Numbered from the stretch's first letter, positions 41,298-50,263 are shown. The stretch: 64,000 nt of DNA from Enterocloster asparagiformis (GCA_018380885.1 JAGZSY010000008.1:109032-173031), one strand, 5' to 3'. Notes: generated by a model from the sequence alone, not told the origin. Made by a program: numbers and translations.

Positions 41298-42032
41298 CTA
41301 TGGGGCCACCGCCGCCAAAGACCGCACCAGCTCCTCGGAGACCACGTCATAGCATTCCTCAAAGGGCGCTGGCGCAAACGCGTAGGAGACACCGTTCACC
41401 ACGGTGGTGGGGTCTGTTTTCCATTCCTTGCAGGAGCTGTGGACCTGCGTGATGCCGGTCATTGCCATGAGCGTCCCGGCGTTCTCTGCGTTGACCCCGC
41501 TGCCTGCCAGCAGCTCGATCTCGCGGCCGTAGCGCTCCTGTAGTTCCCGCAGCAACCTCCAGCCCTCCATGGCAGTGGGCTTTAAGCCGCTGGTGAGCAC
41601 CCGGTCCACGCCCAGGCCGATCAGCGTCTCCATGGCGCGAAAGGGATCCGCGCAGCAGTCAAAGGCACGGTGAAACACAGCTTCTTTTCCAAGATTGTGG
41701 ATCAGCCCGATCATCCGCGCGCTCTGCTCCAGGCAGATGGTGGCGTCCCGGTTCAGGCAGCCGAAGGCGATGCCGTCCGCGCCGTGGGCCGTGAGCTGTC
41801 CGCACTCCCGCTCCATTACCTGGAAATCTTCGGCATCGTAGCAGAATCCGCCGCCTCTGGGGCGGACCATGGCGATTACCTTCAAGCCGCAGCTCTCTTT
41901 TGTCAGCTCCAGGCTGGCCAGCGACGGCGTCAGCCCGCCCAGGTGAAGCCCGCAGTTCAGTTCGATGCGCCCGGCCCCGCCTTTTGCGGCCTGAAGGGCG
42001 TCGTAATAGCTTCCGCAGCAAATTTCAATCAT
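41298..42032 (-). CDS. cutC: CutC-family protein
   Basis: A 244-residue TIM barrel. The family signatures MIEICCGSYYDALQAAKGGA, RIELNCGLHLGGLTPS and VHSSCKEWK are present, along with FHRAFDCC and VLTSGLKPTAMEG. Named for copper homeostasis, but its biochemical role is unsettled and it often occurs in sugar loci of Firmicutes. ATG 42032 has AGGAGTGG upstream. Last gene of the leftward block. Confidence 0.9.
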   Translation of the reverse strand: MIEICCGSYYDALQAAKGGAGRIELNCGLHLGGLTPSLASLELTKESCGLKVIAMVRPRGGGFCYDAEDFQVMERECGQLTAHGADGIAFGCLNRDATICLEQSARMIGLIHNLGKEAVFHRAFDCCADPFRAMETLIGLGVDRVLTSGLKPTAMEGWRLLRELQERYGREIELLAGSGVNAENAGTLMAMTGITQVHSSCKEWKTDPTTVVNGVSYAFAPAPFEECYDVVSEELVRSLAAVAP

Positions 42033-42056
42033 TGCTCCACTCCTTATCATTGCGCC

Positions 42057-42101
42057 GCGTTACGGGCCCTGTGAACCCTCACAGAACCCGTAACGCTTTT
42101 T
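42057..42101 (+). terminator. Terminator-like hairpin between dipeptidase and cutC
   Basis: Perfect 10-bp stem GCGTTACGGG / CCCGTAACGC with a nearly complementary loop, followed by TTTTT on the plus strand, although neighbouring genes run leftward. The rest of 42102-42198 is G+C-rich with no gene. Confidence 0.5.
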
Positions 42102-42198
42102 GATGCATCCCGCGGGGACCGCAGCCTGCCCCGCGCGCCATTGATGATATGCGCGGCCCCACGTTTGGCCCTGGAAAGGCTTTCACGGGGAGGACCGG

Positions 42199-43347
42199 TC
42201 AGAGCTGCGTCAGCCGGCACAGGGCCAATGCGTAAATCTTCGCGTTGGTTATCAGGTCGGAGACGGCCATCCACTCGTTGGGATTGTGCCCGATGCCCTT
42301 TTGTCCGGGAAAACTGGGACCGAAGGGGACAATCCCCGGCATGGCCTTGGCGTAGGTCCCGCCGGTGGTGGTCACGGGCGCGCCGTTCATCCCGGTCACC
42401 CGCTCGTAGCACTCCCTTAGCGCAAGAACCATGGGGCTGTCCTTGGGAAATACCACCGGATCGTAATTGAGTACCAGCTGCGCGTCCAGGCCGTAGGCCT
42501 CCGCTTTTTGCCGAATCCGCGCCATGATCTCCGCGGCGGTAATCCCTGTAGGGTAGCTGAGGGAGGCCTGGAAAAAGACCGCGCCGTTTTCTGAAGCTTC
42601 CTCCTCCTCTGGTCCCAGCCGGTAGCCGCGCATCTCCATCGCGCCGTACCCGGGACTTGCCACGTCGATTCCCAGGCGGTCCCCGTTATTTCCGGCGCCG
42701 ATAAAATATTGGTTGACGAACTGGAAAAATGGCGCCAGCGCTTCCCTGCTCCCCCTGACGCGGATCACTGCCCTCCCGCGCTCGCTGTACACCACAGGGT
42801 ACTTGCAGTCCGGCGTGAAGCCATACAGGGGCGGTTTCTCCCGCCTCAGATAGTAAGCCACATCCTCAAAGCCCGTCTCCTCGTCGCAGCCAAAGATGAT
42901 GCGCACCGGCCGCTTTAAAGGGATATCCAGGTTCCTCAGCGCCGCCAGACCGTACAGGCAGGCCAGAACCGGCCCTTTATTGTCCAGCACTCCCCTGCCG
43001 TAGATCACGCCGTTTTCCATGTGGCCGCTAAAGGGCGGCTGCCGCCAGCCGTCCCCGGGAGGAACCACGTCCACATGCCCGATGGCGCAGATGTAATCCC
43101 CACTCCCGCCATACTGGGCGTAGCCGATATAATTGTCCAGGTTCACCGTCTCAAAGCCCAGATCACGGCTGATAGCCAGGGCTCTGTGGAGGGCGTCCCG
43201 CACCCCGGGCCCAAAGGGCGCTCCCTCTGCGGCCTCCTGCTCCACGCTGTCTATGCGCACCAGCTCCCTTATGCTGGCGATCATGGGCGCGGCCAGGGAT
43301 TCCACGGCCCGGAAAATCCGCTCCTCCAAAGCCTCATCACATTCCAT
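42199..43347 (-). CDS. M20-family dipeptidase (Sapep/PepV-like)
   Basis: A 382-residue metallopeptidase. Metal and catalytic residues: His and Asp in IGHVDVVPPGDGW, bridging Asp in GRGVLDNKGPVLA, catalytic Glu pair in GCDEETGFEDV, and terminal His in GIGHNPNEW. The lid domain lies between about 185 and 290. Cytoplasmic; it cleaves short peptides and may trim peptides released from glycopeptides or muropeptides imported by the locus. Eleven bases downstream of the aspartylglucosaminidase gene. Confidence 0.9.
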   Translation of the reverse strand: MECDEALEERIFRAVESLAAPMIASIRELVRIDSVEQEAAEGAPFGPGVRDALHRALAISRDLGFETVNLDNYIGYAQYGGSGDYICAIGHVDVVPPGDGWRQPPFSGHMENGVIYGRGVLDNKGPVLACLYGLAALRNLDIPLKRPVRIIFGCDEETGFEDVAYYLRREKPPLYGFTPDCKYPVVYSERGRAVIRVRGSREALAPFFQFVNQYFIGAGNNGDRLGIDVASPGYGAMEMRGYRLGPEEEEASENGAVFFQASLSYPTGITAAEIMARIRQKAEAYGLDAQLVLNYDPVVFPKDSPMVLALRECYERVTGMNGAPVTTTGGTYAKAMPGIVPFGPSFPGQKGIGHNPNEWMAVSDLITNAKIYALALCRLTQL

Positions 43348-43357
43348 AAGCGCGCCC

Positions 43358-44314
43358 CTACTCTTCCACCGGCGCCATCCGCGCCTGCATGTAAGCCTCC
43401 ATCCACTGGGCGGAGGCCGGCTCGCAGGCGCAGCGGCCGTCCGCGCCGCGGTTCACCAGATAGACCGTGGGAGCAAGGCTGGCGGTTGTCACGGCCACTG
43501 AAAATCCCTGGATGTTGGTGGCCGCTCCCCACTGTCCCCGGTTGTTCATGGCGATCACCGACAGGTCTCCCGCCTCTCCCCTGCGCTCCTTAAGCTCAGC
43601 CTCCAGCTGGTTTACCGCTGTCTCGCAGGCCTCCTGGGGGCTCATGCCCTCGCCCATGAGCCGCACGATCTCGTAGGAGATACAGCCCTTCATCAGGTCC
43701 TCGCCCAGGCCGGTGGCGCTGGCCGCCCCCCGCTTGCTGTCCGCGTAGAAGCCGGAACCGGCGATGGGCGAATCGCCCACCCGGCCCTTTTTCTTCATGA
43801 ACAGCCCGCTGGTGGAGGTTGCGGCCGTCATCCCGCCGCCCTGGTCCAGACAGGCCATGCCCACGGTGTCGTGGCCGGAATATGGCTTTAAGTCCTGGGC
43901 GCTTATCTCCCTCAGACGCTTGCGGTAGTGGGCCCTGGCCCGGTCCGTCAGCATGTTCTTGCGCTCAAAGCCCTCCCTGTGGGCGAATTTCTCCGCCCCC
44001 TCCGCCACCAGCAGGTTGTTCACCTTCTCGGCGCTCAGCCGCCTGGCGATGGAGATGGGATTGGCGAAATCCCGGATCGCGGCCACAGCGCCGATGGACA
44101 GTGTGTTTCCGTCCATATAGGCCGCGTCCAGCTCCACCTCCATCTCCTCGTTGGGCAGGCCGCCGTAGCCGACGGACTTGTAATACGGAAAATCCTCCAC
44201 CGCCCGGACCGCCGTCTCAATGGCGTCCCCGGAATTTCCTCCTGTGGCCAAAATCTCGGCCCCGGCAGCAATCCCCTCCGCGGCCATCCGCCAGGTTGCG
44301 ATCATACCCCACAT
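43358..44314 (-). CDS. N4-(beta-N-acetylglucosaminyl)-L-asparaginase (aspartylglucosaminidase family)
   Basis: A 318-residue Ntn-hydrolase. Self-cleavage is expected between Asp149 and Thr150 in SGHDTVGMACLD, Thr150 becoming the nucleophile. The substrate-side segments GRVGDSPIAGSGFYAD and GAASATGLGEDLMK match the family. There is no signal peptide, so it works on imported GlcNAc-Asn or on beta-aspartyl peptides. With GH18 and the PTS it suggests N-glycan salvage. Confidence 0.9.
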   Translation of the reverse strand: MWGMIATWRMAAEGIAAGAEILATGGNSGDAIETAVRAVEDFPYYKSVGYGGLPNEEMEVELDAAYMDGNTLSIGAVAAIRDFANPISIARRLSAEKVNNLLVAEGAEKFAHREGFERKNMLTDRARAHYRKRLREISAQDLKPYSGHDTVGMACLDQGGGMTAATSTSGLFMKKKGRVGDSPIAGSGFYADSKRGAASATGLGEDLMKGCISYEIVRLMGEGMSPQEACETAVNQLEAELKERRGEAGDLSVIAMNNRGQWGAATNIQGFSVAVTTASLAPTVYLVNRGADGRCACEPASAQWMEAYMQARMAPVEE

Positions 44315-44332
44315 ATCAAAATCCTCCTGTCA

Positions 44333-44854
44333 TTAAAAACAGATATCCTGCTTCAACTGCCCGATATCCTGGTTATCCGCCAGCGCCTTCGCCATCCGGC
44401 ACATGTTCCGCAGGGCGTCGTTTAAGCCGGAGCCGCCCTTTTTCGGCGTTTTGACAATGGCCACCCGGTCCTTGTATGACCTGATAACGTCCTCGTTTTC
44501 TTCGGACATGGCGGCAAAGGCCCTGGCCTTGGTGGCGCTGTTGATGTCGCAGGCCACCCGGGCGCTCATCCCGGCGTAGTCCGCGTAGTTGAAGGCCGGG
44601 CCGCAAATGACCACGTCAGGGTTCAGCTTGTTCACCATGGCGCACAGCTTGCGGCTCACCTCGTCGGGATTTGCCAGATAGGTTCCATTGCCGCAGCAGA
44701 GGCAGGCCAAAATGTGACCGTCCACCTCCTTGAGAAACGGCTCCATCATAACCGCCGGGCCCACCGGCTCCTTTTTTCCGGTCAGGGGAACCATAACGTC
44801 GTCCTTGGACCCCAGACCGGACTGAATCTGATCAAATATCATTATAATTTTCAT
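44333..44854 (-). CDS. GrdB-related protein (resembles N-terminal part of glycine/sarcosine/betaine reductase component B)
   Basis: A 173-residue cytoplasmic protein. It starts MKIIMIFDQIQSGLGSKDDV and contains LACLCCGNGTYLANPDE and PDVVICGPAFNYADYAGMSA, which follow the GrdB order (DQIQaGLG, CGdxy, GPAFNAGRYG). It is much shorter than GrdB and lacks the UxxCxxC redox region, so it is unlikely to be a reductase. Consistent placement in a PTS operon suggests a sugar-linked role. ATG 44854 follows GGAGG by 8 nt. Confidence 0.55.
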   Translation of the reverse strand: MKIIMIFDQIQSGLGSKDDVMVPLTGKKEPVGPAVMMEPFLKEVDGHILACLCCGNGTYLANPDEVSRKLCAMVNKLNPDVVICGPAFNYADYAGMSARVACDINSATKARAFAAMSEENEDVIRSYKDRVAIVKTPKKGGSGLNDALRNMCRMAKALADNQDIGQLKQDICF

Positions 44855-44885
44855 AGTCGTTGCCTCCGCTTGTTCGGTTTGATTT

Positions 44886-46220
44886 TTACAGGTCGTCAAA
44901 GGACAGATCGTCCAGTGAAATGTCGTCGTCATCCTGGGTCTGGGAAGCCTTGGCCTCGTCCGCCAGATACTGTTTATCCATCATCTTGATGAATGGCATG
45001 TAGACGAACACGCCCAGGATGAGCAGCGCCAGCTGGAGCACCGCGCCCTGCCAGCCGGTTGACAAAAAGCCGGACAGCACCACGGGCATGGTCCAGGGAA
45101 TCGCCACGCCGCTGCACAGCGGGACCAGCCCGACGGACATGCAGATGTAGGAAATGACGATGTTGATGGTGGGCACCAGCATGAACGGAATCAGAATCAT
45201 GGGGTTGAGCACAATGGGCAGACCGAACACAATGGGCTCGTTGATTCCGAACAGGCCGGGGACCAGGGACAGCTTGCCTAACTCCCTGATGCGCTTGGAG
45301 CGGCAGAACAGCAGCATGGCGATCATCAGGGATAAGGCGGAGCCGCAGCCGCCGAAGGTGGCGAACAGGTCCTGGAACTGCTGGGAGATAATGTTGGGGA
45401 TCGGCGCCCCCGCCTGGAACGCGGCCAGGTTCTCCGCGGAAAGGGTCTGCAAAATAGGGTTGAAAACCGCGGCCACCACCGATCCTCCGTTTACGCCGAA
45501 GAACCAGAAGAGGTGCAGGAAAATGTAAGCGATCACCATGGCCGGAAGGGTGTTGCCCAGCTTTAAAAGCGGCACCTGGAGAATGGTGAAGATAAAGTCG
45601 AACGCGCTGTGGAACGGAGTCAGCGCAAATACGATGTTGATCACAAAGAACACCAGCATGGAGATGCCCGCGGGGATCAGCGCGGCAAAGGATTTGACCA
45701 CGGTGGGCGGCACGCCCTCAGGCATCCGGATGACCCAGCCCTTCTTGTTCACCCAGGCGTAGATGTGGATGGAGAGAAAGGCGCAGATGATACCCACGAA
45801 TATTCCCTTGGAGCCGACCCAGTCCAGGGGGATGCCCTTTACCGTGCCGCCGCCCTCCAGTAAGACCTCGTAGGGCATGATCAAAAACCAGCTCACCAGG
45901 GCGCTGGCCGCGCCGAAGAGCTTATCCACGTTCATCTGCTCCGCGAAGGAGTAGCCGATGCCGACTACGGCCAGAACCGCCATGATGGAGAAGGTGGCGT
46001 CCGTGGGCTTCGCAAAGTAGCTGACCCAGTTCTCGCCGAAGATGCCAGCCCAAAAGCTGCTCCAGCCCGGAATCGGGAAGTTGGCGATCAGCAGGAAGAA
46101 GGATCCCACGATCAGCAGCGGCATGGACAGCAGGAAGCCGTCGCGGACCGCGATCAGATATTTATTTTTACCGATTTTCTCAGCCAGAGGCATGAGTACG
46201 GATTCTAATTTGCTCAACAT
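44886..46220 (-). CDS. PTS EIIC, lactose/cellobiose (CelB) family
   Basis: A 444-residue membrane transporter with about ten helices (DGFLLSMPLLIVGSFFLLIA, LWFFGVNGGSVVAAVFNPI). The segment GINEPIVFGLPIVLNPMILI, with its Glu and the NEP motif, is the sugar-binding signature. It ends in an acidic tail (DDDDISLDDLSFDDL). It imports a disaccharide with phosphorylation by the IIA/IIB encoded upstream; given the MupG and GH18 context, chitobiose or MurNAc-GlcNAc are candidates besides cellobiose. Confidence 0.93.
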   Translation of the reverse strand: MLSKLESVLMPLAEKIGKNKYLIAVRDGFLLSMPLLIVGSFFLLIANFPIPGWSSFWAGIFGENWVSYFAKPTDATFSIMAVLAVVGIGYSFAEQMNVDKLFGAASALVSWFLIMPYEVLLEGGGTVKGIPLDWVGSKGIFVGIICAFLSIHIYAWVNKKGWVIRMPEGVPPTVVKSFAALIPAGISMLVFFVINIVFALTPFHSAFDFIFTILQVPLLKLGNTLPAMVIAYIFLHLFWFFGVNGGSVVAAVFNPILQTLSAENLAAFQAGAPIPNIISQQFQDLFATFGGCGSALSLMIAMLLFCRSKRIRELGKLSLVPGLFGINEPIVFGLPIVLNPMILIPFMLVPTINIVISYICMSVGLVPLCSGVAIPWTMPVVLSGFLSTGWQGAVLQLALLILGVFVYMPFIKMMDKQYLADEAKASQTQDDDDISLDDLSFDDL

Positions 46221-46248
46221 TTCGCTATTCCCCCATATCTGTTAATTT

Positions 46249-46569
46249 TTATTTTGCTGCTTTCATCAGCTTGATTGCGGATTTCAGAACCTTTTCCCCG
46301 TTCATCATACCGTAGTCCGTCTGGTCGATCACCTGAATCGGGATACCGCTGGAACCGTATTTTTCCACGATCTCGCCGTAACGGTATTTCACCTGGGGGC
46401 CGAGAAGGATCACGTCGGGGTGGCGCTCGCTTATGATCTGGGCGATCTTGCCGTCCGGAAACGCCTCCACCTCGATGGGGAGATTGTGGCTGTTGGCGAC
46501 CTGCTGCATCTTGCTGGCCAGCATGCTGGTGCTCATCCCTGCGCTGCAAAATAAATAAACTCGTTTCAT
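46249..46569 (-). CDS. PTS EIIB, lactose/cellobiose family
   Basis: A 106-residue phosphocarrier. The active Cys8 lies in the loop LFCSAGMSTSMLASK; downstream VILLGPQVKYRYGEI and IDQTDYGMMNGEKVL are typical of CelA. It accepts phosphate from IIA and gives it to the sugar in IIC. ATG 46569 follows CAGGAGGGA; the longer frame to 46650 would run into the IIA gene. Confidence 0.93.
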   Translation of the reverse strand: MKRVYLFCSAGMSTSMLASKMQQVANSHNLPIEVEAFPDGKIAQIISERHPDVILLGPQVKYRYGEIVEKYGSSGIPIQVIDQTDYGMMNGEKVLKSAIKLMKAAK

Positions 46570-46600
46570 GATTGATTCCCTCCTGATCTTCGTCTCAATA

Positions 46601-46936
46601 TTAGTTTCCCAATTTTTTCTCAAGTTCTGCGATTCGCCGGTAATTGGCAATCATTTCCTCGGCTATGATCTTGAAGCTCTCGGCGCTCATCAGCTGATCC
46701 TCGGCGTGTACCAGGATCAGGGAACCGCCCACCGGCTCTCCCGCCGCCTCCTTTTGAATCAGCTGGAAATGGGCCTCATGCCCGACGAGGAACTGCTTCT
46801 GCCCCTCTTCTATGCACCGGACCGCGCCGTCGAAATCTCCGGCCTTCGCCTTCTGGATCGCCTCGATGTAACTGGAGCGCGCCGCTCCCACATTGGATAT
46901 GATCTGAAAACAGATCATTTCTAGCCCTTCTACCAT
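46601..46936 (-). CDS. PTS EIIA, lactose/cellobiose family
   Basis: A 111-residue trimeric helical phosphocarrier. The active His77 lies in SLILVHAEDQLMSA; MICFQIISNVGAARSSYIEA is the family N-terminus. It receives phosphate from HPr and passes it to IIB. First gene of the PTS operon, transcribed from the LicR-type promoter at 47039-47095. ATG 46936 has AAGGAGG upstream. Confidence 0.93.
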   Translation of the reverse strand: MVEGLEMICFQIISNVGAARSSYIEAIQKAKAGDFDGAVRCIEEGQKQFLVGHEAHFQLIQKEAAGEPVGGSLILVHAEDQLMSAESFKIIAEEMIANYRRIAELEKKLGN

Positions 46937-47038
46937 TGTAATTTCCTCCTTGTAATTTGACTGAACACAATCGCCTGTAAATAGAAAATGCAACTGCGCT
47001 GATCCGGCGCCCGCTGCATTTCTTATGAACTTGCCTTT

Positions 47039-47095
47039 ATTATAAGGCCTTTATTCTATTATTTACCGCAACCTCATTTCCTAACAGCTAGGAAA
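47039..47095 (-). promoter_or_regulatory. LicR-type operator and activator-dependent promoter of the PTS operon
   Basis: Dyad TTTCCTAACAGCTAGGAAA (47077-47095) lies 42 bp (centre to edge) upstream of the -10 box TATAAT (47039-47044). The -35 position reads GGTAAA, far from consensus, as expected for an activated promoter. The same dyad, inverted, is at 50224-50242 with identical spacing. Confidence 0.75.
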
Positions 47096-47097
47096 TA

Positions 47098-49026
47098 TTA
47101 TCCGGTAATCCGGTCGATAAACTCCTCGTAGGTGCAGGAGGAGCATATTTTTGCCAGCTCCTGGGGCTGGTTCACCACATTGCTCACCCAGTCGAAAAAG
47201 ATCTTGATCATGCGCCGGTCGCCCTCGTTGATGGCGAAGAGCATCACCAGGCGCACCTCAAAGCCGCCCCACTTCAGGGGATTTTTCAGCTGGGCCACCG
47301 CGATGGTGGAGTTCTTGGCAAAGGCGCCGAAGGCGTGAGGAATGGCGAAGGCATTGACAAACGATGTGGGGGACATCTCCTCGCGCTTCAGCACGGTCTC
47401 CTTAAATTCCGGCTCCACGATGCCGTCCCGCTCCAGGCCGGCGCAGAGCAGGTCGATCACCTGGGCGGAGCTCTCGGCGTCCAGGTCCTGGTAATAATGC
47501 TCCCTGCGCACCAGATTGCCGATATGGGAGGCAAATTCCAGCTTAAACCGCTTCTGGTCCAGGCGGTTTACGGCCTGAAGGATATTTGACTCTGTCTGGG
47601 AATCCACAAACAGGTTGATGTTCACCGTCTCCACGCCCAGCTTGTGCTCGATGGGAAAGGTGCAGAGGATCAGGTCCGGGTCCATTTCCCGCACAATGGC
47701 CTCCTCAAAATAGGAGAAGGTTTTCACCACCTCCATCCGCTCCCGGAACATATCGGATATCTTCTTCTCGCACATATCGGAGAAGGACTGGTTGTGGGGC
47801 AGGACCATCACGGCCCGGTACCGGCGCGCCGCGTTCATGCGCTCGCTGGCAGCGCCCAGATGCAGGGCGATAAAGCCGCTCTCCACATCGGAGATTCCCA
47901 GCCCCAGCTGTTCCTTGAGAAACTCTCCCACATAGATGCCCATCTCAAACACCAGGGGATATTTGCGTTTGATCTCGTCCAGAAATACGTCCTCTAGCCT
48001 CACGCTGGTTTTCAGGCGGTCGATGAGGCCGTGGATGTGCATTTTCAGGCCCGCAATCAGATCCCCGTCCTCCCTGAAATCCAGGCCGAACAGGTTTTGC
48101 ACCTGTTCCAGTGCCTCGGCCACCAGCTTTCTGGTGTTCAGCCACCGCCCGTTTAGATTCACATAGTCGCTGGTGTAGTTGGAGGCCCGCCGCCCCATGA
48201 TCACCAGGGCAAAGGTGCCGATCTCCCCGCTGTGGACCTGGATGTGCAGCCGCCTGCCGATGCGGTCGAAAAAGGTCTTGGAGATTTGGTATTCGATGGT
48301 GTCCTCCAGCCCCTGGCCGCTGTCCTCCGTGTTGATGTAGTTGGAACAGTTCATCCGCTCGATGCTGGTCCCGGCGTGGAGGATCAGCATGGGAAACAGG
48401 GACTCGTGGATGGAGTAGTCGTACTCCTCCAGCACCTCCACGAATATGTCCTTGACCTCGATCAAATCAAAGCTGCGGTATAAATGGGCCAGGGTGTTTA
48501 AGTTCAGAAAGTTTTCCTGCACCTCGGCCACCAGCAGGTCCCGGTAAAACCGGCGTTTGCTGACCTCGTCGCCCTTTAAGGAGATGCACTCCCGGCTCCG
48601 CGCCAGCTTTAGGTTGGGGTAAGGCTCCAGCATGCGCCGGATGCGTTTTAAATCGTTCTCGATGGAGTAACCGCTGACATAAATCTGGCTCTGGAGCACG
48701 GTCAGGTTCAGCTCCCGGACCTCGAATAAAAGCTTGTGTATGATGTAGATGCAGCGGTCTCCCGGCGTCTGGGGGAGCTGCCCGCTATGTATGCCCGCAT
48801 CGGAATCAGAGGCCGGCGGTAATACCGCGGCCTCCGGGTTCAGACGGTAGCCCTGGCGCACGTTGGACTCAATGGGCGCCGGGCTGTTTTGCCTGTTGAT
48901 GGTCTCCACGTCGGACCGGATGGTGCGGTCCGACACCTGCAGAATTTCCGCCAGCTGCCGGCTGGTCATGTAGCCCTGCCGGTCCGCCAGCAGTGCCAGA
49001 AGCTGTTCCTGCCGTTTGTTCTGCAT
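47098..49026 (-). CDS. LicR/ManR-type PTS-regulated transcriptional activator
   Basis: A 642-residue regulator. HTH domains occupy about 1-170 (MTSRQLAEILQVSDRTIRSD). Two PRDs follow (about 190-400), with phosphorylatable His in LILHAGTSIERM, LKMHIHGLIDRL and GFIALHLGAASERM. An EIIB-like domain (about 405-495) lacks the P-loop Cys, and the C-terminal EIIA-like domain keeps its His in NAFAIPHAFGAF. PTS phosphorylation tunes its activity. It probably binds the two 19-bp operators flanking this gene block. Confidence 0.92.
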   Translation of the reverse strand: MQNKRQEQLLALLADRQGYMTSRQLAEILQVSDRTIRSDVETINRQNSPAPIESNVRQGYRLNPEAAVLPPASDSDAGIHSGQLPQTPGDRCIYIIHKLLFEVRELNLTVLQSQIYVSGYSIENDLKRIRRMLEPYPNLKLARSRECISLKGDEVSKRRFYRDLLVAEVQENFLNLNTLAHLYRSFDLIEVKDIFVEVLEEYDYSIHESLFPMLILHAGTSIERMNCSNYINTEDSGQGLEDTIEYQISKTFFDRIGRRLHIQVHSGEIGTFALVIMGRRASNYTSDYVNLNGRWLNTRKLVAEALEQVQNLFGLDFREDGDLIAGLKMHIHGLIDRLKTSVRLEDVFLDEIKRKYPLVFEMGIYVGEFLKEQLGLGISDVESGFIALHLGAASERMNAARRYRAVMVLPHNQSFSDMCEKKISDMFRERMEVVKTFSYFEEAIVREMDPDLILCTFPIEHKLGVETVNINLFVDSQTESNILQAVNRLDQKRFKLEFASHIGNLVRREHYYQDLDAESSAQVIDLLCAGLERDGIVEPEFKETVLKREEMSPTSFVNAFAIPHAFGAFAKNSTIAVAQLKNPLKWGGFEVRLVMLFAINEGDRRMIKIFFDWVSNVVNQPQELAKICSSCTYEEFIDRITG

Positions 49027-49038
49027 GTTCTCTCTCCT

Positions 49039-50136
49039 CTAATGAACCTCGCAGAAGGCGAACACCTTCCACGGTTCAATGTAATCCAGTAATACGTGCT
49101 CGTAATCCGGTATACGGCCGATCACGTTCTTGCGCCCGTCGTTTGGCATATCCTTAAGCACGATGTGCAGCTCGCCCTTGTACTTGGAGTAGCCCTCGTT
49201 TAAGATCACCACATCGCCCCGTTTCAGATCCCGGGTGTTGGCGGCGGGCAGAGGCTGCCCGGCGTAAGTCACCCGCGGCCAGGTGGAACGGATCATATAT
49301 TCGCTTAAATCGCCCCGCACCACATGCTTCGGTTCATAGTAGAGAATCTCACGCTCTAAAGGCGTCAGTTCCTTCTCCAACTGGAGGCCGAAGGTGAGGA
49401 TGGACGGATTCACGGCCGAGCAGGCCGCCATCTCTGCTTCGGAGGCGTAGGCGTTGGCAATGATCACGTCGTCCACCATGCCCGTGGCAAACAGGTGACG
49501 CACCTGAAAGTCCATGGGCAGGAAGCGGTGCATCTCCAGGGTGCACAGCCCCTCGTTCACCGGCCAGGGTCCGTAGATGCCGGGAGCGCTGCTGGAGACA
49601 AAGGCCGCCACCCGCAGGCCCAGACGCTTCATGACCTCGTTGCAGCGGTCGAAATGGGCCAGGCTCAGCCCTGTGTACTGCTGGGGATAAAAATTGTGGC
49701 AGGTGATCAGCTTGTCCCTGTCCGGATGGTGGTCCATCACATTCTCCACGTAAGCCAGCTGGGTGCTGGCGTTCAGCTCGATTTTCAGACCCTGGGGATT
49801 GTAGGTCATCAGGCTCTCCTTCATGCCGTCAAAGCCCTCGTCCAGGCGGATGCCGTCCACGTGCATGTCGCTGAATACGGAGAGGTCCTCGTAGGAGATT
49901 CCCAGGCGGGAGAATACAGCCGGGCTCACATCCGTGATGATCTCCATCCCCGCCTGATGGGCCGCGTCGGCCCGCGCGCGAAACTCGCCGATCACAGCCT
50001 CACGGCTTTTTCCCTCCACACTTAAAAGGCAGGTGAAGATTCGCTTAAATCCGTACTCCCCTGCCTTTTTAATGTAAGCGATATCCTCCTGTAGGTCCGA
50101 ATGCTCCGGATAAATCGAAATTCCCAGTCTTGCCAT
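49039..50136 (-). CDS. mupG: MupG-type 6-phospho-N-acetylmuramidase (DUF871)
   Basis: A 365-residue cytoplasmic hydrolase: N-terminal TIM barrel (MARLGISIYPEHSDLQEDIA to about 240) and a C-terminal cyclophilin-like domain (about 245-365). The family cleaves MurNAc-6P-GlcNAc produced by PTS uptake during cell-wall turnover, releasing MurNAc-6P and GlcNAc. Visible family parts are GIRLDEGFDG, NFYPQQYTGLS and PTLEMHRFLP-type segment (here LCTLEMHRFLP). It is 12 bases upstream of licR and under the second LicR-type operator, which points the PTS to a phosphorylatable amino-sugar disaccharide. Confidence 0.85.
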   Translation of the reverse strand: MARLGISIYPEHSDLQEDIAYIKKAGEYGFKRIFTCLLSVEGKSREAVIGEFRARADAAHQAGMEIITDVSPAVFSRLGISYEDLSVFSDMHVDGIRLDEGFDGMKESLMTYNPQGLKIELNASTQLAYVENVMDHHPDRDKLITCHNFYPQQYTGLSLAHFDRCNEVMKRLGLRVAAFVSSSAPGIYGPWPVNEGLCTLEMHRFLPMDFQVRHLFATGMVDDVIIANAYASEAEMAACSAVNPSILTFGLQLEKELTPLEREILYYEPKHVVRGDLSEYMIRSTWPRVTYAGQPLPAANTRDLKRGDVVILNEGYSKYKGELHIVLKDMPNDGRKNVIGRIPDYEHVLLDYIEPWKVFAFCEVH

Positions 50137-50185
50137 GGTATTCCCTCCTGATTATATTTGCTGCGGGGCAGCTTCTCTGCTATCT

Positions 50186-50242
50186 ACTATAAATGATCGG
50201 CAGCCCAAAAAACGGGAAACGTTTTTCCTAGCTGTTAGGAAA
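50186..50242 (-). promoter_or_regulatory. Second LicR-type operator and promoter, ahead of mupG
   Basis: Dyad TTTCCTAGCTGTTAGGAAA (50224-50242), the exact reverse complement of the site at 47077-47095, lies 42 bp (centre to edge) upstream of TATAGT (50186-50191). No good -35 box. Both promoters therefore share the same activator geometry. Confidence 0.75.
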
Positions 50243-50263
50243 TTTCCCATTCGGAGCGAGCGG

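Noticed and set aside
44333..44854. Selenoprotein with internal UGA
   Set aside because: The frame is continuous with ordinary Cys codons, ends at a normal stop, and no SECIS-like hairpin was needed or seen.
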